A program made the position numbers and the translations under genes. From Chlorogloeopsis fritschii (GTDB lineage: Bacteria > Cyanobacteriota > Cyanobacteriia > Cyanobacteriales > Nostocaceae), in assembly GCF_043099315.1 (NCBI RefSeq), contig NZ_CP170746.1: 64,000 bases of DNA. One strand, 5' to 3'. Below, one piece after another: positions 34,247-44,198 of this stretch; the first letter of the stretch is position 1, and the number at the start of each line of letters is the position of its first letter. The notes under the pieces are model-generated. The model did not search any database. It saw only the letters and a program-made list of their open reading frames with translations, and was not told the origin of the DNA.

Positions 34247-36682
34247 TTAAAAAGAAAGGTTCATCGGTAGGGTAACAATAAATTTTGCTCCTTGCCCGCG
34301 TATACTCTCGGCTGTGATAGTGCCTTGGTGACGTTCAACGATTTTGCGGCAAATTGCTAAACCAATACCAGTACCTTCGTACTCACTACGCCCGTGCAAG
34401 CGTTGAAAAACGTTAAAAATGCGATCCAGATACTTTTCGTCAAAACCAATACCATTATCCTCGACAATAATTTGGCACTTTTCTGTACTGATCGCGATTG
34501 GATCTAAAGGACTGAGTAAAATCTGACTATAAATTTTGACAATGGGTGGTTCTTCGGGACTATGAAACTTCAAGGCATTGATAATCAGATTTTGTAATAA
34601 TTGTCGCATTTGCAGAGGATCGGCTTTGAGGGTGGGTAATTCGCCTATCTCCACCTTTGCTTGTTCTTGCTGGATAGTTACTTCCAAATCAGATAATACT
34701 TCTTGAGTAATTTGAAAGAGATTCACCGATACAAAAGGCTGTGCTCTGGTGGTGACTCGCGAAAGAGTCAGCAAGTCTTCAATTAAAGTTTGCATCCGCC
34801 GAGTTGCATTCTGCATTCGTTCGAGGTAGTCAAGTGCCTGGGCAGATAAGGAATCGCTGGCAATTACTTTGAGGCGATCGCTAAATGTTTTAATTTTACG
34901 GAGTGGTTCTTGCAAATCGTGGGAGGCGACAAAGGCAAACTCTTGTAGCTCGTCGTTAGAACGGGCGAGTTCTTGCCGTTGGCGAGTTTCTTGTTCTAAA
35001 AGTTTGGCTTGGGCTAGGGCAATACCAATTTGATTGGCTAATTGTAATAATAATTCAGTTTCCGATTCATTCCAGTAGCGAGGATGGGCGCACTGATGGG
35101 CAATTAAAAGTCCCCACATTTTGGTGTGCTGGAGAATTGGGACAACCAAGTTAGCCTTAACAGCTAATTTGCCTAGAAATTCTGCATAGCAAGGTTCAAT
35201 ATTATCTTCTTCAACATTGTTGATCGTACCAACTCTTCCCTGTCGGTATTTCTCTATATATCCTTCACTAAAGCAAGGATCGATAATATTTTGTCCTAGA
35301 GTCACAGGAAAACCGGGAACAACTTCTTCTTTAACTACAGTTCCCGAACCATCAGATAGCATTTTAAATATTAATACTCGATCAGCCTGCAATAGCTTTT
35401 GCACTTCTGTGACGCTGGTTTGGAGAATTTCATCAATTTGCAAAGACTGGCGAATTTTGAGAGTGACATCAGCAAAGAGACGCGATCGCATATTTTGGCG
35501 TTCTAGTTCTTGTTGGGCACGCTTGCGATCGCTAATATCCATCATTGCCCCAATCATCCGCACTGGTTTGCCCATGCTATCCCGAACTGCATAAGCGCGA
35601 TCAAAGATATAGGCATAGGAACCATCAGCACGGCGAAAACGGTATTCATTTGACCAAAAATGTTGCCCACTATTAATTAAATTACCAATGTCAGCAATAA
35701 TTCTGGCTCTATCTTCTGGGTGTATGCGCTCGTACCACCAAGTTGGATCGGAACTAACTTGTTCTGGCAAGTAACCATAAAGTGTATGTACATTATTATT
35801 CCACCAAAGTTGGTTTGTGACTAAATTCCAGTCCCAAACAACATCATTGGTAGCACGAGCAAGGATCTGGAAACGCTCTTCACTCTGCTGCAAATTGTCT
35901 TCTGATTGCTTGCGCTTGGTAATGTCCATGTCTACGCCTAACATCTGCACTGCTTTACCAGAAGTGTCGCGAAAGACGACTCCTTTATTAACCAACCAGC
36001 AAATGCTATTGTCAGGCAAAACAACACGAAACTCTAGTTCGCATTCCGCTCTCGTTTCAATCGCTTCATGAAGTGAGTTGTTAACGCGATCGCGATCTTC
36101 GGGGTGAACGTAGCTAAGGAAAGTTTCATAGCTTTTGTGAGTAGTGTCTTCTTTTAAGCCAAACAAAGTTTTCAAGTTTTCTGAGAAAGTCACTTGGTTG
36201 GCGAGTATGTCCCATTTCCAAGTTCCCATGCGGGCAGCTTCTAATGCTATGCGCAGTTGCATTTCTTGCATTTGCGCCTGTTCAGTTTGCTGTCGTAAGG
36301 TTTGCATCACTTGATTAACTTCCAACAGACGACGCACTCGCTGACGTAAAATTGGCCAGTGAATTGGCTTGGTAATAAAATCTGTTGCGCCCGCCGCAAA
36401 TGCCCGTTCTACAGATGCTTCATCGTAAAGGGCTGTCATCATTAAAACAGGAGTGCGATCGCCTCCAGGCAGACTTTGGAGTTGCTGACAACAAGCAAAT
36501 CCATCCATGCCTGGCATGAGGGCATCTAGCAGTACTAAATCTGGTTGCAGTTGGGCATAAATAGTTAGTGCTTCTTGTGCGTTACTTGCCTGTGCTACCC
36601 TATATCCTGATGCTGCCAAAAGTCCGCGCAGTTGTGTCTGCATCAAACGATCGTCATCGACGACCAAAATAAGATTTGTCAT
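34247..36682 (-). CDS. REC-PAS-PAS-GAF histidine kinase, putative DXCF-type cyanobacteriochrome
   Basis: An 811-aa soluble kinase. Order: receiver (1-120; Asp53), coiled coil, PAS (about 145-255), PAS (about 270-385), GAF (about 395-555), HisKA with His588 in VASHDLQEPLRK, and HATPase (NLIINALKFH, DNGIGF, GTGIGLAICRK). The GAF has the DXCF motif DPCF (Cys470) exactly 28 residues before a second Cys (Cys498, in EPCYAEFL), the spacing known for DXCF cyanobacteriochromes such as TePixJ, plus KANLVVPIL and WGLLIAHQC-x-PRYW blocks typical of bilin-binding GAFs. The canonical Cys is followed by Tyr499 instead of the usual His, so chromophore binding or its tuning is uncertain. Light-regulated signalling is therefore inference. 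Confidence 0.9.
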   Translation of the reverse strand: MTNLILVVDDDRLMQTQLRGLLAASGYRVAQASNAQEALTIYAQLQPDLVLLDALMPGMDGFACCQQLQSLPGGDRTPVLMMTALYDEASVERAFAAGATDFITKPIHWPILRQRVRRLLEVNQVMQTLRQQTEQAQMQEMQLRIALEAARMGTWKWDILANQVTFSENLKTLFGLKEDTTHKSYETFLSYVHPEDRDRVNNSLHEAIETRAECELEFRVVLPDNSICWLVNKGVVFRDTSGKAVQMLGVDMDITKRKQSEDNLQQSEERFQILARATNDVVWDWNLVTNQLWWNNNVHTLYGYLPEQVSSDPTWWYERIHPEDRARIIADIGNLINSGQHFWSNEYRFRRADGSYAYIFDRAYAVRDSMGKPVRMIGAMMDISDRKRAQQELERQNMRSRLFADVTLKIRQSLQIDEILQTSVTEVQKLLQADRVLIFKMLSDGSGTVVKEEVVPGFPVTLGQNIIDPCFSEGYIEKYRQGRVGTINNVEEDNIEPCYAEFLGKLAVKANLVVPILQHTKMWGLLIAHQCAHPRYWNESETELLLQLANQIGIALAQAKLLEQETRQRQELARSNDELQEFAFVASHDLQEPLRKIKTFSDRLKVIASDSLSAQALDYLERMQNATRRMQTLIEDLLTLSRVTTRAQPFVSVNLFQITQEVLSDLEVTIQQEQAKVEIGELPTLKADPLQMRQLLQNLIINALKFHSPEEPPIVKIYSQILLSPLDPIAISTEKCQIIVEDNGIGFDEKYLDRIFNVFQRLHGRSEYEGTGIGLAICRKIVERHQGTITAESIRGQGAKFIVTLPMNLSF

Positions 36683-36735
36683 TTGTTAATTGTTAATTTT
36701 TTTCCTATTACCTATTAGCCATTAACCATTAACTA

Positions 36736-39552
36736 TTAACTAATAACCGAATGCAATGTTTTTAATAGTTCTTGTGCCGTATAAGGCTTGGCTAAAAAGG
36801 CAAAGCGCTTGCTAGTGTTTAGTTGTGGAATTTGTTCGCTACTTGCCAAACCGCTGACTGCCACAATTGGTAGCAGGGGATTCATTTTTTGCAATGTATT
36901 AATGGTGGTTGTTCCATCCATATTCGGCATCATCATATCTATAATTGCCCCTCGAATTTTGTCTTTATACTGAGCGTAGAGCGCAACTGCCTCAATTCCA
37001 TCACAGGCAACAAGTGCTTTATAGTTATGCTCTTCTAAGGAAGTTGCTGTAATTTCTCTCACCGCCGATTCATCATCTACAACCAGAATATATTGTCCGT
37101 TTCCTGTTGGTACTTCCAAGTCTTCTGGTAGTGGGATTGTATCTGTCTGAATTGCGCTCAAGTAAACCTTAAATTTTGTACCTTTACCAAACTGACTAGA
37201 CACGGTGATAAAACCACCATGACCTTTAATAATACCCATTACTGTTGATAGTCCTAGCCCTGTACCTTTACCAAGCTCTTTAGTTGTAAAAAATGGCTCA
37301 AAAATTCTATCTAATAATTCATTGGGTATACCTACTCCTGTATCCGCAACACTCAAAACGATATAGTAGCCAACCTTGGCATCTAAATGAACTCTGGCAT
37401 AATTTTCATCGATGAAAATATTGCGAGCAGAAATTTTCAAAGTACCGCCACCAGGCATAGCATCACGAGCATTGAGACACAAATTAATTAATACCTGATG
37501 CAGTTGGGTAGCGTCACCACAAACATTCCACAACTCAGGTTGAATTTCTGTTTCGAGGGTAATCGATTTCGGAAAGGTTTGTTCGATGATTTGCTTCATT
37601 TCCAAAATCAGGTGTTTAACTTGCAAGATAGTGCGATCGCCTTCGATGCCGCGCGCAAAAGACAGTACTTGCTTTACTAAATTTGCACCGCGTTTGACAT
37701 TTGTTTCTACTATCGATAAGATTTGGCGATCGCGTTCCTCACGAGAGTTAGCTTGTAAAAGTTGTACTGACATCAAAATTGGTGACAGTACATTGTTGAG
37801 ATCGTGAGCAATCCCACTGGCAAGAGTACCAATACTCTCCATGCGCTGATTGCGCAAAAATTGTTTTTCTAGTAGTTTTTTTTGTGTAATATCTGTGTCA
37901 ACAACCAAAATTGATTTTGGTTGTAACCGCTCATTGCGTACTAATGTCCATCGACTTTCGACAATGATTTGTTTGCCTGATTTTTGAGTTTTGGGCAATT
38001 CACCCTGCCAAGAGCCGTGTTCTAAAACAGTTTGATGAATTTCTTGTAGTAGTGGTGAAGGTTCGTTATATAAAAGTTCATTGGCATACTTGCCTATTGC
38101 TTCTTGTGAACTCCAACCGTAAAGATTCTCAGCACTTTTGTTCCACAATAAAATTTTGTTAGATAAATCTCTGACGATAATTGCATCGCTGGTGATATCT
38201 AGCAATGCCGCTTGCTCGCGAACTTGCTGTTCTGCTTGTTTGCGAGCGGTAATATCTTCAAAGATATACAAACGCCCAAAATAGCGATCACTAGCATCCC
38301 TCACTTGGGTGGAGAAGCGCCGGATAATACGCCCGTCGGTAAACAAAATCTCGTCTTCTACAACCGAACGATTATTTTCATTTTGCAAAGGTTGGCAAGC
38401 ATCAGCAAAGGTAGGAATATCTACCACTAACTTCAAACACTCAGGAATAATATCCTGATTGTTCAATTTGCCACATACCATCTGCTCTTTCAAGTGTTGA
38501 ATGCGCCAAATTTCACAGAAGCGATCGTTAAAATACAGAATCTTATCTGTACGGTTATCTACAACATAAAAAGCTAGTGGCGAAACGCCAGTCATGGAAC
38601 GCAATAACGCTTCTGCTGCACGTAAATTATCCTCAGCTTGCTTGCGCTCGGTAATATCTTCTACTACATAAGCAAATTGCTTAACGTAATTGCAACACGC
38701 GGCGATAGATGAAACTGTTGCTTTTAGCCATTTCTCACCTTGAGGAGTATGGTGAGCATACTCAAAGCTAACAGACGATTTAGTGCGTTCTGCCTCACGA
38801 TAGTATTTGATCCACTCGCATACCTGTTGTCGTGGCATACCAATCTCGCTCTCTAGGCAATTTCGCATTACTTCTGGAGTTTTTCCAAAAAATTTTGCAC
38901 TTGTAGCGTTATCAGAAATATGCAGGATGTCATTGTCTTGGAGTTCTACAACTCCCATCATCATCGGCGTACTGTCAAAAAAACTGCGCAGAGTACATTC
39001 GCTTTGCTGGAGTGCTGCTTGTGCTTGTTGGTACTCTGTTTTGATTTCAATTAGTTCGGTAAGATTGCGCCGCAGTTCTAATTGTCTAATTACTAAGCGG
39101 CTAATAGCCTTTAGTGCTTCTACTTGTTCTGAGGTAATTTCCCGTGGTACGCGATCTGCTATGCACACAGTACCGATCGCTATTCCCTCTGGCGCTAATA
39201 AAGGTACACCAGCGTAAAATCTCACATGAGGTTCAGACTGAACCACAGGTGAAGTTGCAAACCGCTGATCGGCTAAAGTATCAGGAATAACCAAAACATC
39301 ACCTTGCTCTAGACAAAGAGGACAAAAGCCTATCTCTATGGGCATTTCTGCTACATCCAACCCGACTTTTGCTTTGAACCACTGACGGTTGACATCAATC
39401 AGGTTAATTAAAGCGATCGGTGTGTGGCAAATCTGGGCAGCTAAAAATGCTAAATCATCAAATGCCTGCTCTGGTAAAGAATCTAAAATTTGATATTGAC
39501 GAAGAACCTCTATCCTCTTCACTTCATGATGATTATTTACTAAAGTTTTCAT
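36736..39552 (-). CDS. Hybrid histidine kinase GAF-PAS-PAS-PAS-HK-REC
   Basis: A 938-aa soluble kinase. Domains: N-terminal GAF (about 10-170; FDDLAFLAAQICHTPIALINLIDVNRQWFKAKVG in outline, no bilin-binding Cys pattern), three PAS (about 185-310, 320-430, 445-565), HisKA with His583 in GIAHDLNNVLSPI, HATPase (NLCLNARDAMPGGG, DTGVGI, GTGLGLSTV) and a C-terminal receiver (IIDMMMPNMDG, LAKPYTAQELL). The GAF resembles those of cyclic-nucleotide or redox sensors common in hybrid kinases, but its ligand is unknown. The catalytic half is paralogous to the kinase at 31554. It lies 53 bp upstream of the putative cyanobacteriochrome kinase, so the whole block may be co-transcribed. Confidence 0.94.
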   Translation of the reverse strand: MKTLVNNHHEVKRIEVLRQYQILDSLPEQAFDDLAFLAAQICHTPIALINLIDVNRQWFKAKVGLDVAEMPIEIGFCPLCLEQGDVLVIPDTLADQRFATSPVVQSEPHVRFYAGVPLLAPEGIAIGTVCIADRVPREITSEQVEALKAISRLVIRQLELRRNLTELIEIKTEYQQAQAALQQSECTLRSFFDSTPMMMGVVELQDNDILHISDNATSAKFFGKTPEVMRNCLESEIGMPRQQVCEWIKYYREAERTKSSVSFEYAHHTPQGEKWLKATVSSIAACCNYVKQFAYVVEDITERKQAEDNLRAAEALLRSMTGVSPLAFYVVDNRTDKILYFNDRFCEIWRIQHLKEQMVCGKLNNQDIIPECLKLVVDIPTFADACQPLQNENNRSVVEDEILFTDGRIIRRFSTQVRDASDRYFGRLYIFEDITARKQAEQQVREQAALLDITSDAIIVRDLSNKILLWNKSAENLYGWSSQEAIGKYANELLYNEPSPLLQEIHQTVLEHGSWQGELPKTQKSGKQIIVESRWTLVRNERLQPKSILVVDTDITQKKLLEKQFLRNQRMESIGTLASGIAHDLNNVLSPILMSVQLLQANSREERDRQILSIVETNVKRGANLVKQVLSFARGIEGDRTILQVKHLILEMKQIIEQTFPKSITLETEIQPELWNVCGDATQLHQVLINLCLNARDAMPGGGTLKISARNIFIDENYARVHLDAKVGYYIVLSVADTGVGIPNELLDRIFEPFFTTKELGKGTGLGLSTVMGIIKGHGGFITVSSQFGKGTKFKVYLSAIQTDTIPLPEDLEVPTGNGQYILVVDDESAVREITATSLEEHNYKALVACDGIEAVALYAQYKDKIRGAIIDMMMPNMDGTTTINTLQKMNPLLPIVAVSGLASSEQIPQLNTSKRFAFLAKPYTAQELLKTLHSVIS

Positions 39553-40450
39553 AGGCTATTCCCATTACTGCTGAATTACGGCTGTTGTGCTTGTAACTCG
39601 CGGTTATCTAAAAATCCTGGGAGTAGGGTCATCAATAGGAGAGGAAAAAAGAATAACTGTTATCAATTTCCTTACGACTGCCATATACATTGACCCTTTT
39701 GTTGACTAAATCGAAGATTTAACTTATTAACTAAGCATTTACTGCACTTTTTAGCTCACCACGGTTCAGTTAAGCCCAAAAAATCAAACTTCATCTCAGC
39801 CAAAAATGTTAGGTTGTTAACGTTAAAATTTATTGTGTACTTTGCTTTCATGAATACCCTAACTAGTAATTGAAGCTAAACGGGCTAATGGGAGCGAGCC
39901 TTTACTAAGCGTTTACTGCACTTTTGACCTGAATCAATTTACTTAAATAATTATTTCAAAAGATAATTAGATAACTTTGTCACTTACCTATAGTAATATG
40001 CCTGAAGGAAGATGACAAAGTAACGAGCTAATTCAAGTGAATTTACGCAAACAAACTGATGTAACGTAATTATTGCTAACTTGTTTTTAAAATCTAAATT
40101 ATCAAAATATGAATAAAAGCTTTGCAGGAGCAAGTTTAATATAAATATGATGTTGTATAAATCAAATCAACCCTTGATAAAACTAAGCGTTTTCTTAACC
40201 TACAGCCTCTTGTTTGACAATAACGTAGCATCAAACGAACAATGCCTAATTTACTGTTGAGAAAATGTAGATCGGTAGCCATTTAAGGGTACTGGTAATT
40301 AGGGATAGGGTATCGAGAAGAAAAGGACACGGAAGGTGACTTGGAAGGGGAAGGATCGTGACTCACGTCTTCTCCCCTTGTCTCCCCTTCTCCCCTGCTC
40401 CTTGTCCTCTTCCTATCCCCTGTCCCCTATCTCCTATATTTTGATTGCTT
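39553..40450. other. Intergenic region, about 900 bp
   Basis: Divergent spacer between the kinase block (leftwards) and moaE (rightwards). It contains a 22-bp direct repeat with one mismatch (39730-39751 and 39904-39925, core TTTACTGCACTTTT), a 9-bp inverted repeat (ACTTTGTCA 39974-39982 / TGACAAAGT 40013-40021), and CCCCT-rich tracts at 40370-40435. No gene or known RNA was recognised. Confidence 0.5.
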
Positions 40451-40927
40451 ATGATAAATACACTTACTTCTATTGCTAAACCCAGAACTGAAGATAGCTT
40501 TGTAATTTCCTTTGCACCATTATCTGTTGAAGAAGTCTATAAATTAGCAGACGATCCAGCAAATGGTGCGGTAGTGATGATGAGTGGTATGGTTCGCAAT
40601 CAAACTGATGGTAGATCTGTTGTTGCCCTAGAGTATCAAGCTTACGAACCGATGGCGCTGCGCGTGTTTTATCAAATTGCTGAGGAGATTCGGCAAACAT
40701 GGACAGATGTGACTCGCGTGGTAATTCACCATCGGATCGGGCATTTGCAAATTGGCGAAATCAGTGTTTTGGTGGCGGTGGGTTGTCCCCATCGTTCCGA
40801 GGCTTTTGCAGCTTGTCGCTATGCCATTGATACTCTAAAACACAACGCCCCCATTTGGAAAAAAGAACATTGGCAAGATGGTTCTAGTAGTTGGGTAAGT
40901 ATTGGGGCGTGCGAACAAAACTGCTGA
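40451..40927 (+). CDS. moaE: Molybdopterin synthase catalytic subunit
   Basis: A 158-aa MoaE that, with the sulfur carrier MoaD, converts precursor Z (cPMP) into molybdopterin. Family motifs are visible: GAVVMMSGMVRNQTDGRSVVALEYQAYEPMA, the RVVIHHRIGHLQIGEISVLVAVGCPHRSEAF-type block in outline and the catalytic PIWKKEHWQDGSSSW (Lys-Lys-Glu). The frame opens at TTG 40445, but ATG 40451 is preferred. No other moa gene is nearby. It supports molybdoenzymes such as nitrate reductase. Confidence 0.95.
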   Translation: MINTLTSIAKPRTEDSFVISFAPLSVEEVYKLADDPANGAVVMMSGMVRNQTDGRSVVALEYQAYEPMALRVFYQIAEEIRQTWTDVTRVVIHHRIGHLQIGEISVLVAVGCPHRSEAFAACRYAIDTLKHNAPIWKKEHWQDGSSSWVSIGACEQNC

Positions 40928-41181
40928 GGCAACACCTAGTACCCACGTACCCTCGTGTGCCCTCGTTACCAGGTTCAACCTAGTAACGAGAATTCGAGCC
41001 TCTGGCTCTCAATCGTTAGTTCCCAGTACAACAAATGCAGCTTAGTAGCTCGCATGGCGCACGACTAATCCACCTTTAAAAAACTAAAGGTGAAATTGCA
41101 GATATCCATGCTAAATATTCGCTTCGCACACATACCGCACTTTACGGAAACGAATCAATTTAGTGCGGAGATTACATTAGT

Positions 41182-41710
41182 ATGGAGAGTTATCCAGTTC
41201 TGACTTTTGGCTATCCACATCAAGTAACAATCCGTGTGAAAGAGGTGAAAATGTTGCGAAGGGGTTGGCTCCTGGAGGTGATTACCTCAATCTCTTTATC
41301 GAACATACCAACGATTTTGGCTCCCACCGCAGTCTTGGCAATCGACACGTATTCGTTCTCGACGATCACGTATTTGGCGAAAAAATTCGCTTCTCGGCTG
41401 AGATTCCTGATGACTCGCCAGTGAAAGATTATCAAGTTGTTGCAGCTACAGCTTTTCAACTATTCACGCTGGGAATTCCTTGCATTTACTATGGTACAGA
41501 ACAAGCCTTTGCTGACCCAGCTCAATCACAGTTCCAGTTTATCCGCGCTGAAGGCTGGAAAGATCCAGGTAATTTTGGCGATCGCTATTTGCGTGAAACG
41601 ATGTTTAGTGGTGAACACCCACGGGCAAACTTCAAGGAAGATTTGACCACTCACGTGAAATAAAAGGACACCACGCTGCCAGGTTTTGGAGCCTTTGGTT
41701 TAGCGATCAG
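41182..41710 (+). pseudogene. Remnant of an alpha-amylase family glycoside hydrolase
   Basis: A decayed GH13 fragment. The frame 41265-41663 retains RHVFVLDDHVFGEKIRF and the hallmark LGIPCIYYGTEQAF, followed by LRETMFSGEHPRANF; homologous-looking sequence (TLPGFGAFG) continues after the stop codon. Upstream (41182-41264) lies another frame with no family-typical start. The catalytic acid/base and nucleophile regions are missing, so this cannot be an active enzyme. The region is too short (under 180 codons) against 500 or more for a whole enzyme. Confidence 0.7.
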
Positions 41711-41796
41711 TCACTTTGTAATCATATTTAGAAAATAGCCTAGAAATAGCTAAATACAAAATTTCACACCAACTAAGATTCTAAAAAGCAGACAAC

Positions 41797-42846
41797 ATGA
41801 AACTCGGACAATGGCTGGGATTTCTGGCACTGGTGATTTCGCTTTACATCCTTTGGCAAATTCGGCAGCTATTGTTGCTATCATTCACTGCTGTAGTGCT
41901 GGCAGTAGCAATTAATCAACTTGTGCTGCGATTTCAGCAGTCTGGGATCAAGCGGGTTTGGGCTGTATGGTTGAGTTTGGGTATTGTCATAACTCTACTA
42001 GTTGGCGTTTTCTTTTTGATAGTGCCACCATTTATCGAGCAGTTTCGGCAGTTAGTGGCGCTTTTACCAACAGGAATAAATCAGATACAAAGAGGTATTA
42101 ATTGGTTAGAGGAGCGCATCCTAGAAAACTATGTGCCAGAGATTCCTGATTTCAATGGGCTAATTGAACAACTCCAGCCTTTGGCTACCAATCTTCTGCA
42201 ACAGGCGATCGCTATTTTCTCTACCTCTGTAACTGCGATTTTAGAATTTCTCTTAGTTATTGTTCTAACTTTGATGTTGCTTGCTAATCCCCAGCCCTAC
42301 CGCAGAGTTTTTATACGCTTCTTTCCTGCCTTTTATCGCCCTAGAGTCGAAGAAATTTTATCTCGTTGTGCAGAGGGTTTAGGGAATTGGACAATCGGTG
42401 CTTTGATTGAAATGGTATTTATTGGCGTTCTCAGCGGAGTGGGGTTATGGATTTTAGGAGTACCGTTGGTGTTAGCTCATGCAGTTTTAGCAGGATTGCT
42501 CAATTTTATTCCTAATATTGGCCCGACTTTGAGTGTAGTGCTACCAATGGCAATAGGTTTTCTTGATGCCCCTTGGAAAGCTGGGGCAGTTTTAATTTTA
42601 TATATTGTGATTCAGAACATTGAAAGTTACTGGCTTACACCAACAGTCATGGCAAAACAGGTGGCGTTATTGCCTGCTGTTACTTTAACAGCACAAATAG
42701 TTTTTGTTACTCTTTTTGGAGCCTTAGGATTATTAATGGCAATACCACTGGCGGTAGTTGCCAAAACCTGGATAGAAGAAGTCTTATTTAAGGATATTTT
42801 AGATCAATGGCGGCAAGTTCCTTCCTCAGTAGAAGGCAGATGGTGA
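41797..42846 (+). CDS. AI-2E family transporter
   Basis: A 349-aa integral membrane protein of the AI-2E (YdiK/TqsA-type) family with about seven to eight helices. It shows the N-terminal hydrophobic pair (SLYILWQIRQLLLLSFTAVVLAVAIN), a long loop rich in Gln/Glu and the conserved late segment LAHAVLAGLLNFIPNIGPTLSVVLP followed by VIQNIESYWLTPTVMAKQVALLP. Substrates in most bacteria are unproven (autoinducer-2 export, Na+/H+ exchange or others). Start ATG 41797 without a strong ribosome-binding site. It is followed by a repeat block and a DUF389 membrane gene. Confidence 0.9.
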   Translation: MKLGQWLGFLALVISLYILWQIRQLLLLSFTAVVLAVAINQLVLRFQQSGIKRVWAVWLSLGIVITLLVGVFFLIVPPFIEQFRQLVALLPTGINQIQRGINWLEERILENYVPEIPDFNGLIEQLQPLATNLLQQAIAIFSTSVTAILEFLLVIVLTLMLLANPQPYRRVFIRFFPAFYRPRVEEILSRCAEGLGNWTIGALIEMVFIGVLSGVGLWILGVPLVLAHAVLAGLLNFIPNIGPTLSVVLPMAIGFLDAPWKAGAVLILYIVIQNIESYWLTPTVMAKQVALLPAVTLTAQIVFVTLFGALGLLMAIPLAVVAKTWIEEVLFKDILDQWRQVPSSVEGRW

Positions 42847-43184
42847 GCCACTGCGGTGGTGAGCCAGCGCGTTGCGGGGGTTCCCCCCGTTGTAGCGACT
42901 GCCGTAGACACGAAGTGGATAAGCGAAAGTAAGGGTTTCCCGGCATAAAGGAGCCAGCGCGTTGGGCGGCTTTGCCGACTTGAAGCGACTGGCGTCAAGT
43001 GGCGAACCCGAAGGGCAGAGGGCAGAAGGAATTAGGACAAGGGGCAAGAACGTGAATCACGATTCTCCCCCTCCTCTGTATGTGCGTAATTCTGCAAGGG
43101 CTATTTATCTAATTGCAACATAAGTGTTTAGAAAATCATCATAATAGCTAAACAAATTAGAGATTAATGAGGTAGAAAAACCTT
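42847..43184. repeat. GC-rich dispersed repeat block
   Basis: 42850-43015 is a dense mosaic of the GC-rich dispersed repeat phrases (GAGCCAGCGCGTTG twice, TAGCGACTG, CTGGCGTCAAGTGGC) shared with 13405-13560. It begins within the last codons of the AI-2E gene and continues into ordinary AT-rich leader of the DUF389 gene. Confidence 0.75.
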
Positions 43185-44198
43185 GTGATCGGGAAATTGC
43201 AAAACCGCTTCCAAAATTTTAGAAGCAAAGTAGTTGAGCCTGTCCAACTCCAACAACTAGAAACAGAATTGCTGGCAGAATCAATATTAGATCTACCCTA
43301 TCTCGTTTTGATTGTTGGCTCATGTGCGATCGCTACCTTTGGCTTATTAACTAACAGTAGCGCGGTAATTATTGGAGCTATGATTGTTGCACCTTTAATG
43401 TTGCCGATTCGGGCTTTGGCTTTTGGGGCGTTGCAAGGAAATGTGATTTTATTCCGCAAAGGAATCATTGCTGTCGCAGTAGGAACAATCATTGCTATTG
43501 CGATCGCCTATAGTTTGGGGTTGTTTGTCAGTCTGCCCAGGTTTGGCAGTGAAGTGCTGGCACGTTCGGAACCAACCCTATTAGATTTAGGGATTGCAGT
43601 CGCGGCTGGCGGTATTAGTGGCTATGCTAAAGTGGAGCCGAAAATTTCTGGAAGTTTGGCAGGAACGGCAATTGCTGTTGCCCTGATGCCTCCGATTTGT
43701 GTGATTGGTTTGGGATTGTCGCAGGCAAACTTTTCGCTCAGTATTGGCGCAACTTTACTTTACCTGACAAACCTGCTAGGCATAACTCTTTCCTGTATGC
43801 TGACATTTTTGCTCACAGGTTACGCATCTTTACATCGGGCGCGAAAACCCCTACTTTGGACTATAGCTTTAACGGTTATTCTTGTCATACCTTTAGGCGT
43901 GAGCTTTTATAGACTGCTTCGGCAAGCACAGCTAGAAACGAGCGTGCGACGAGCATTATTAAGCAAAACTGTCACTTTTCAAAGATTGCAGTTACTTACA
44001 CTAGAAACCAACTGGCTAGTTAATCCACCACAAATTCGTCTCAACGTGCGGGCAAGGGAACCTGTAACTCCTTGGCAAGTGCAGTTATTAGAAGAATTTA
44101 TTGAGCGCGAAATGGGACAATCTTTTACTTTAATTTTTGAAGTTGGTGAGGTACAAGAAGTACAGCGAGAAGATGACAAAGGGACAAGGGGAAATTAG
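43185..44198 (+). CDS. DUF389 (TIGR00341) membrane protein
   Basis: A 337-aa protein with five to six membrane segments in the first 240 residues, containing VGSCAIATFGLLTNSSAVIIGAMIVAPLMLPI and AVAAGGISGYAKVEPKISGSLAGTAIAVALMPP, both typical of DUF389/TIGR00341 proteins, and a soluble C-terminal domain (about 245-337). Function unknown. Start is GTG 43185. The last residues read into AAGGGGACAAGG-like sequence at the border of a repeat block, so the extreme C-terminus may have been altered by repeat insertion. Confidence 0.88.
   Translation: MIGKLQNRFQNFRSKVVEPVQLQQLETELLAESILDLPYLVLIVGSCAIATFGLLTNSSAVIIGAMIVAPLMLPIRALAFGALQGNVILFRKGIIAVAVGTIIAIAIAYSLGLFVSLPRFGSEVLARSEPTLLDLGIAVAAGGISGYAKVEPKISGSLAGTAIAVALMPPICVIGLGLSQANFSLSIGATLLYLTNLLGITLSCMLTFLLTGYASLHRARKPLLWTIALTVILVIPLGVSFYRLLRQAQLETSVRRALLSKTVTFQRLQLLTLETNWLVNPPQIRLNVRAREPVTPWQVQLLEEFIEREMGQSFTLIFEVGEVQEVQREDDKGTRGN

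Noticed and set aside
42804..43047. Minus-strand frames over the spacer after the AI-2E gene
   Set aside because: Both are translations of the GC-rich repeat block; no independent support.
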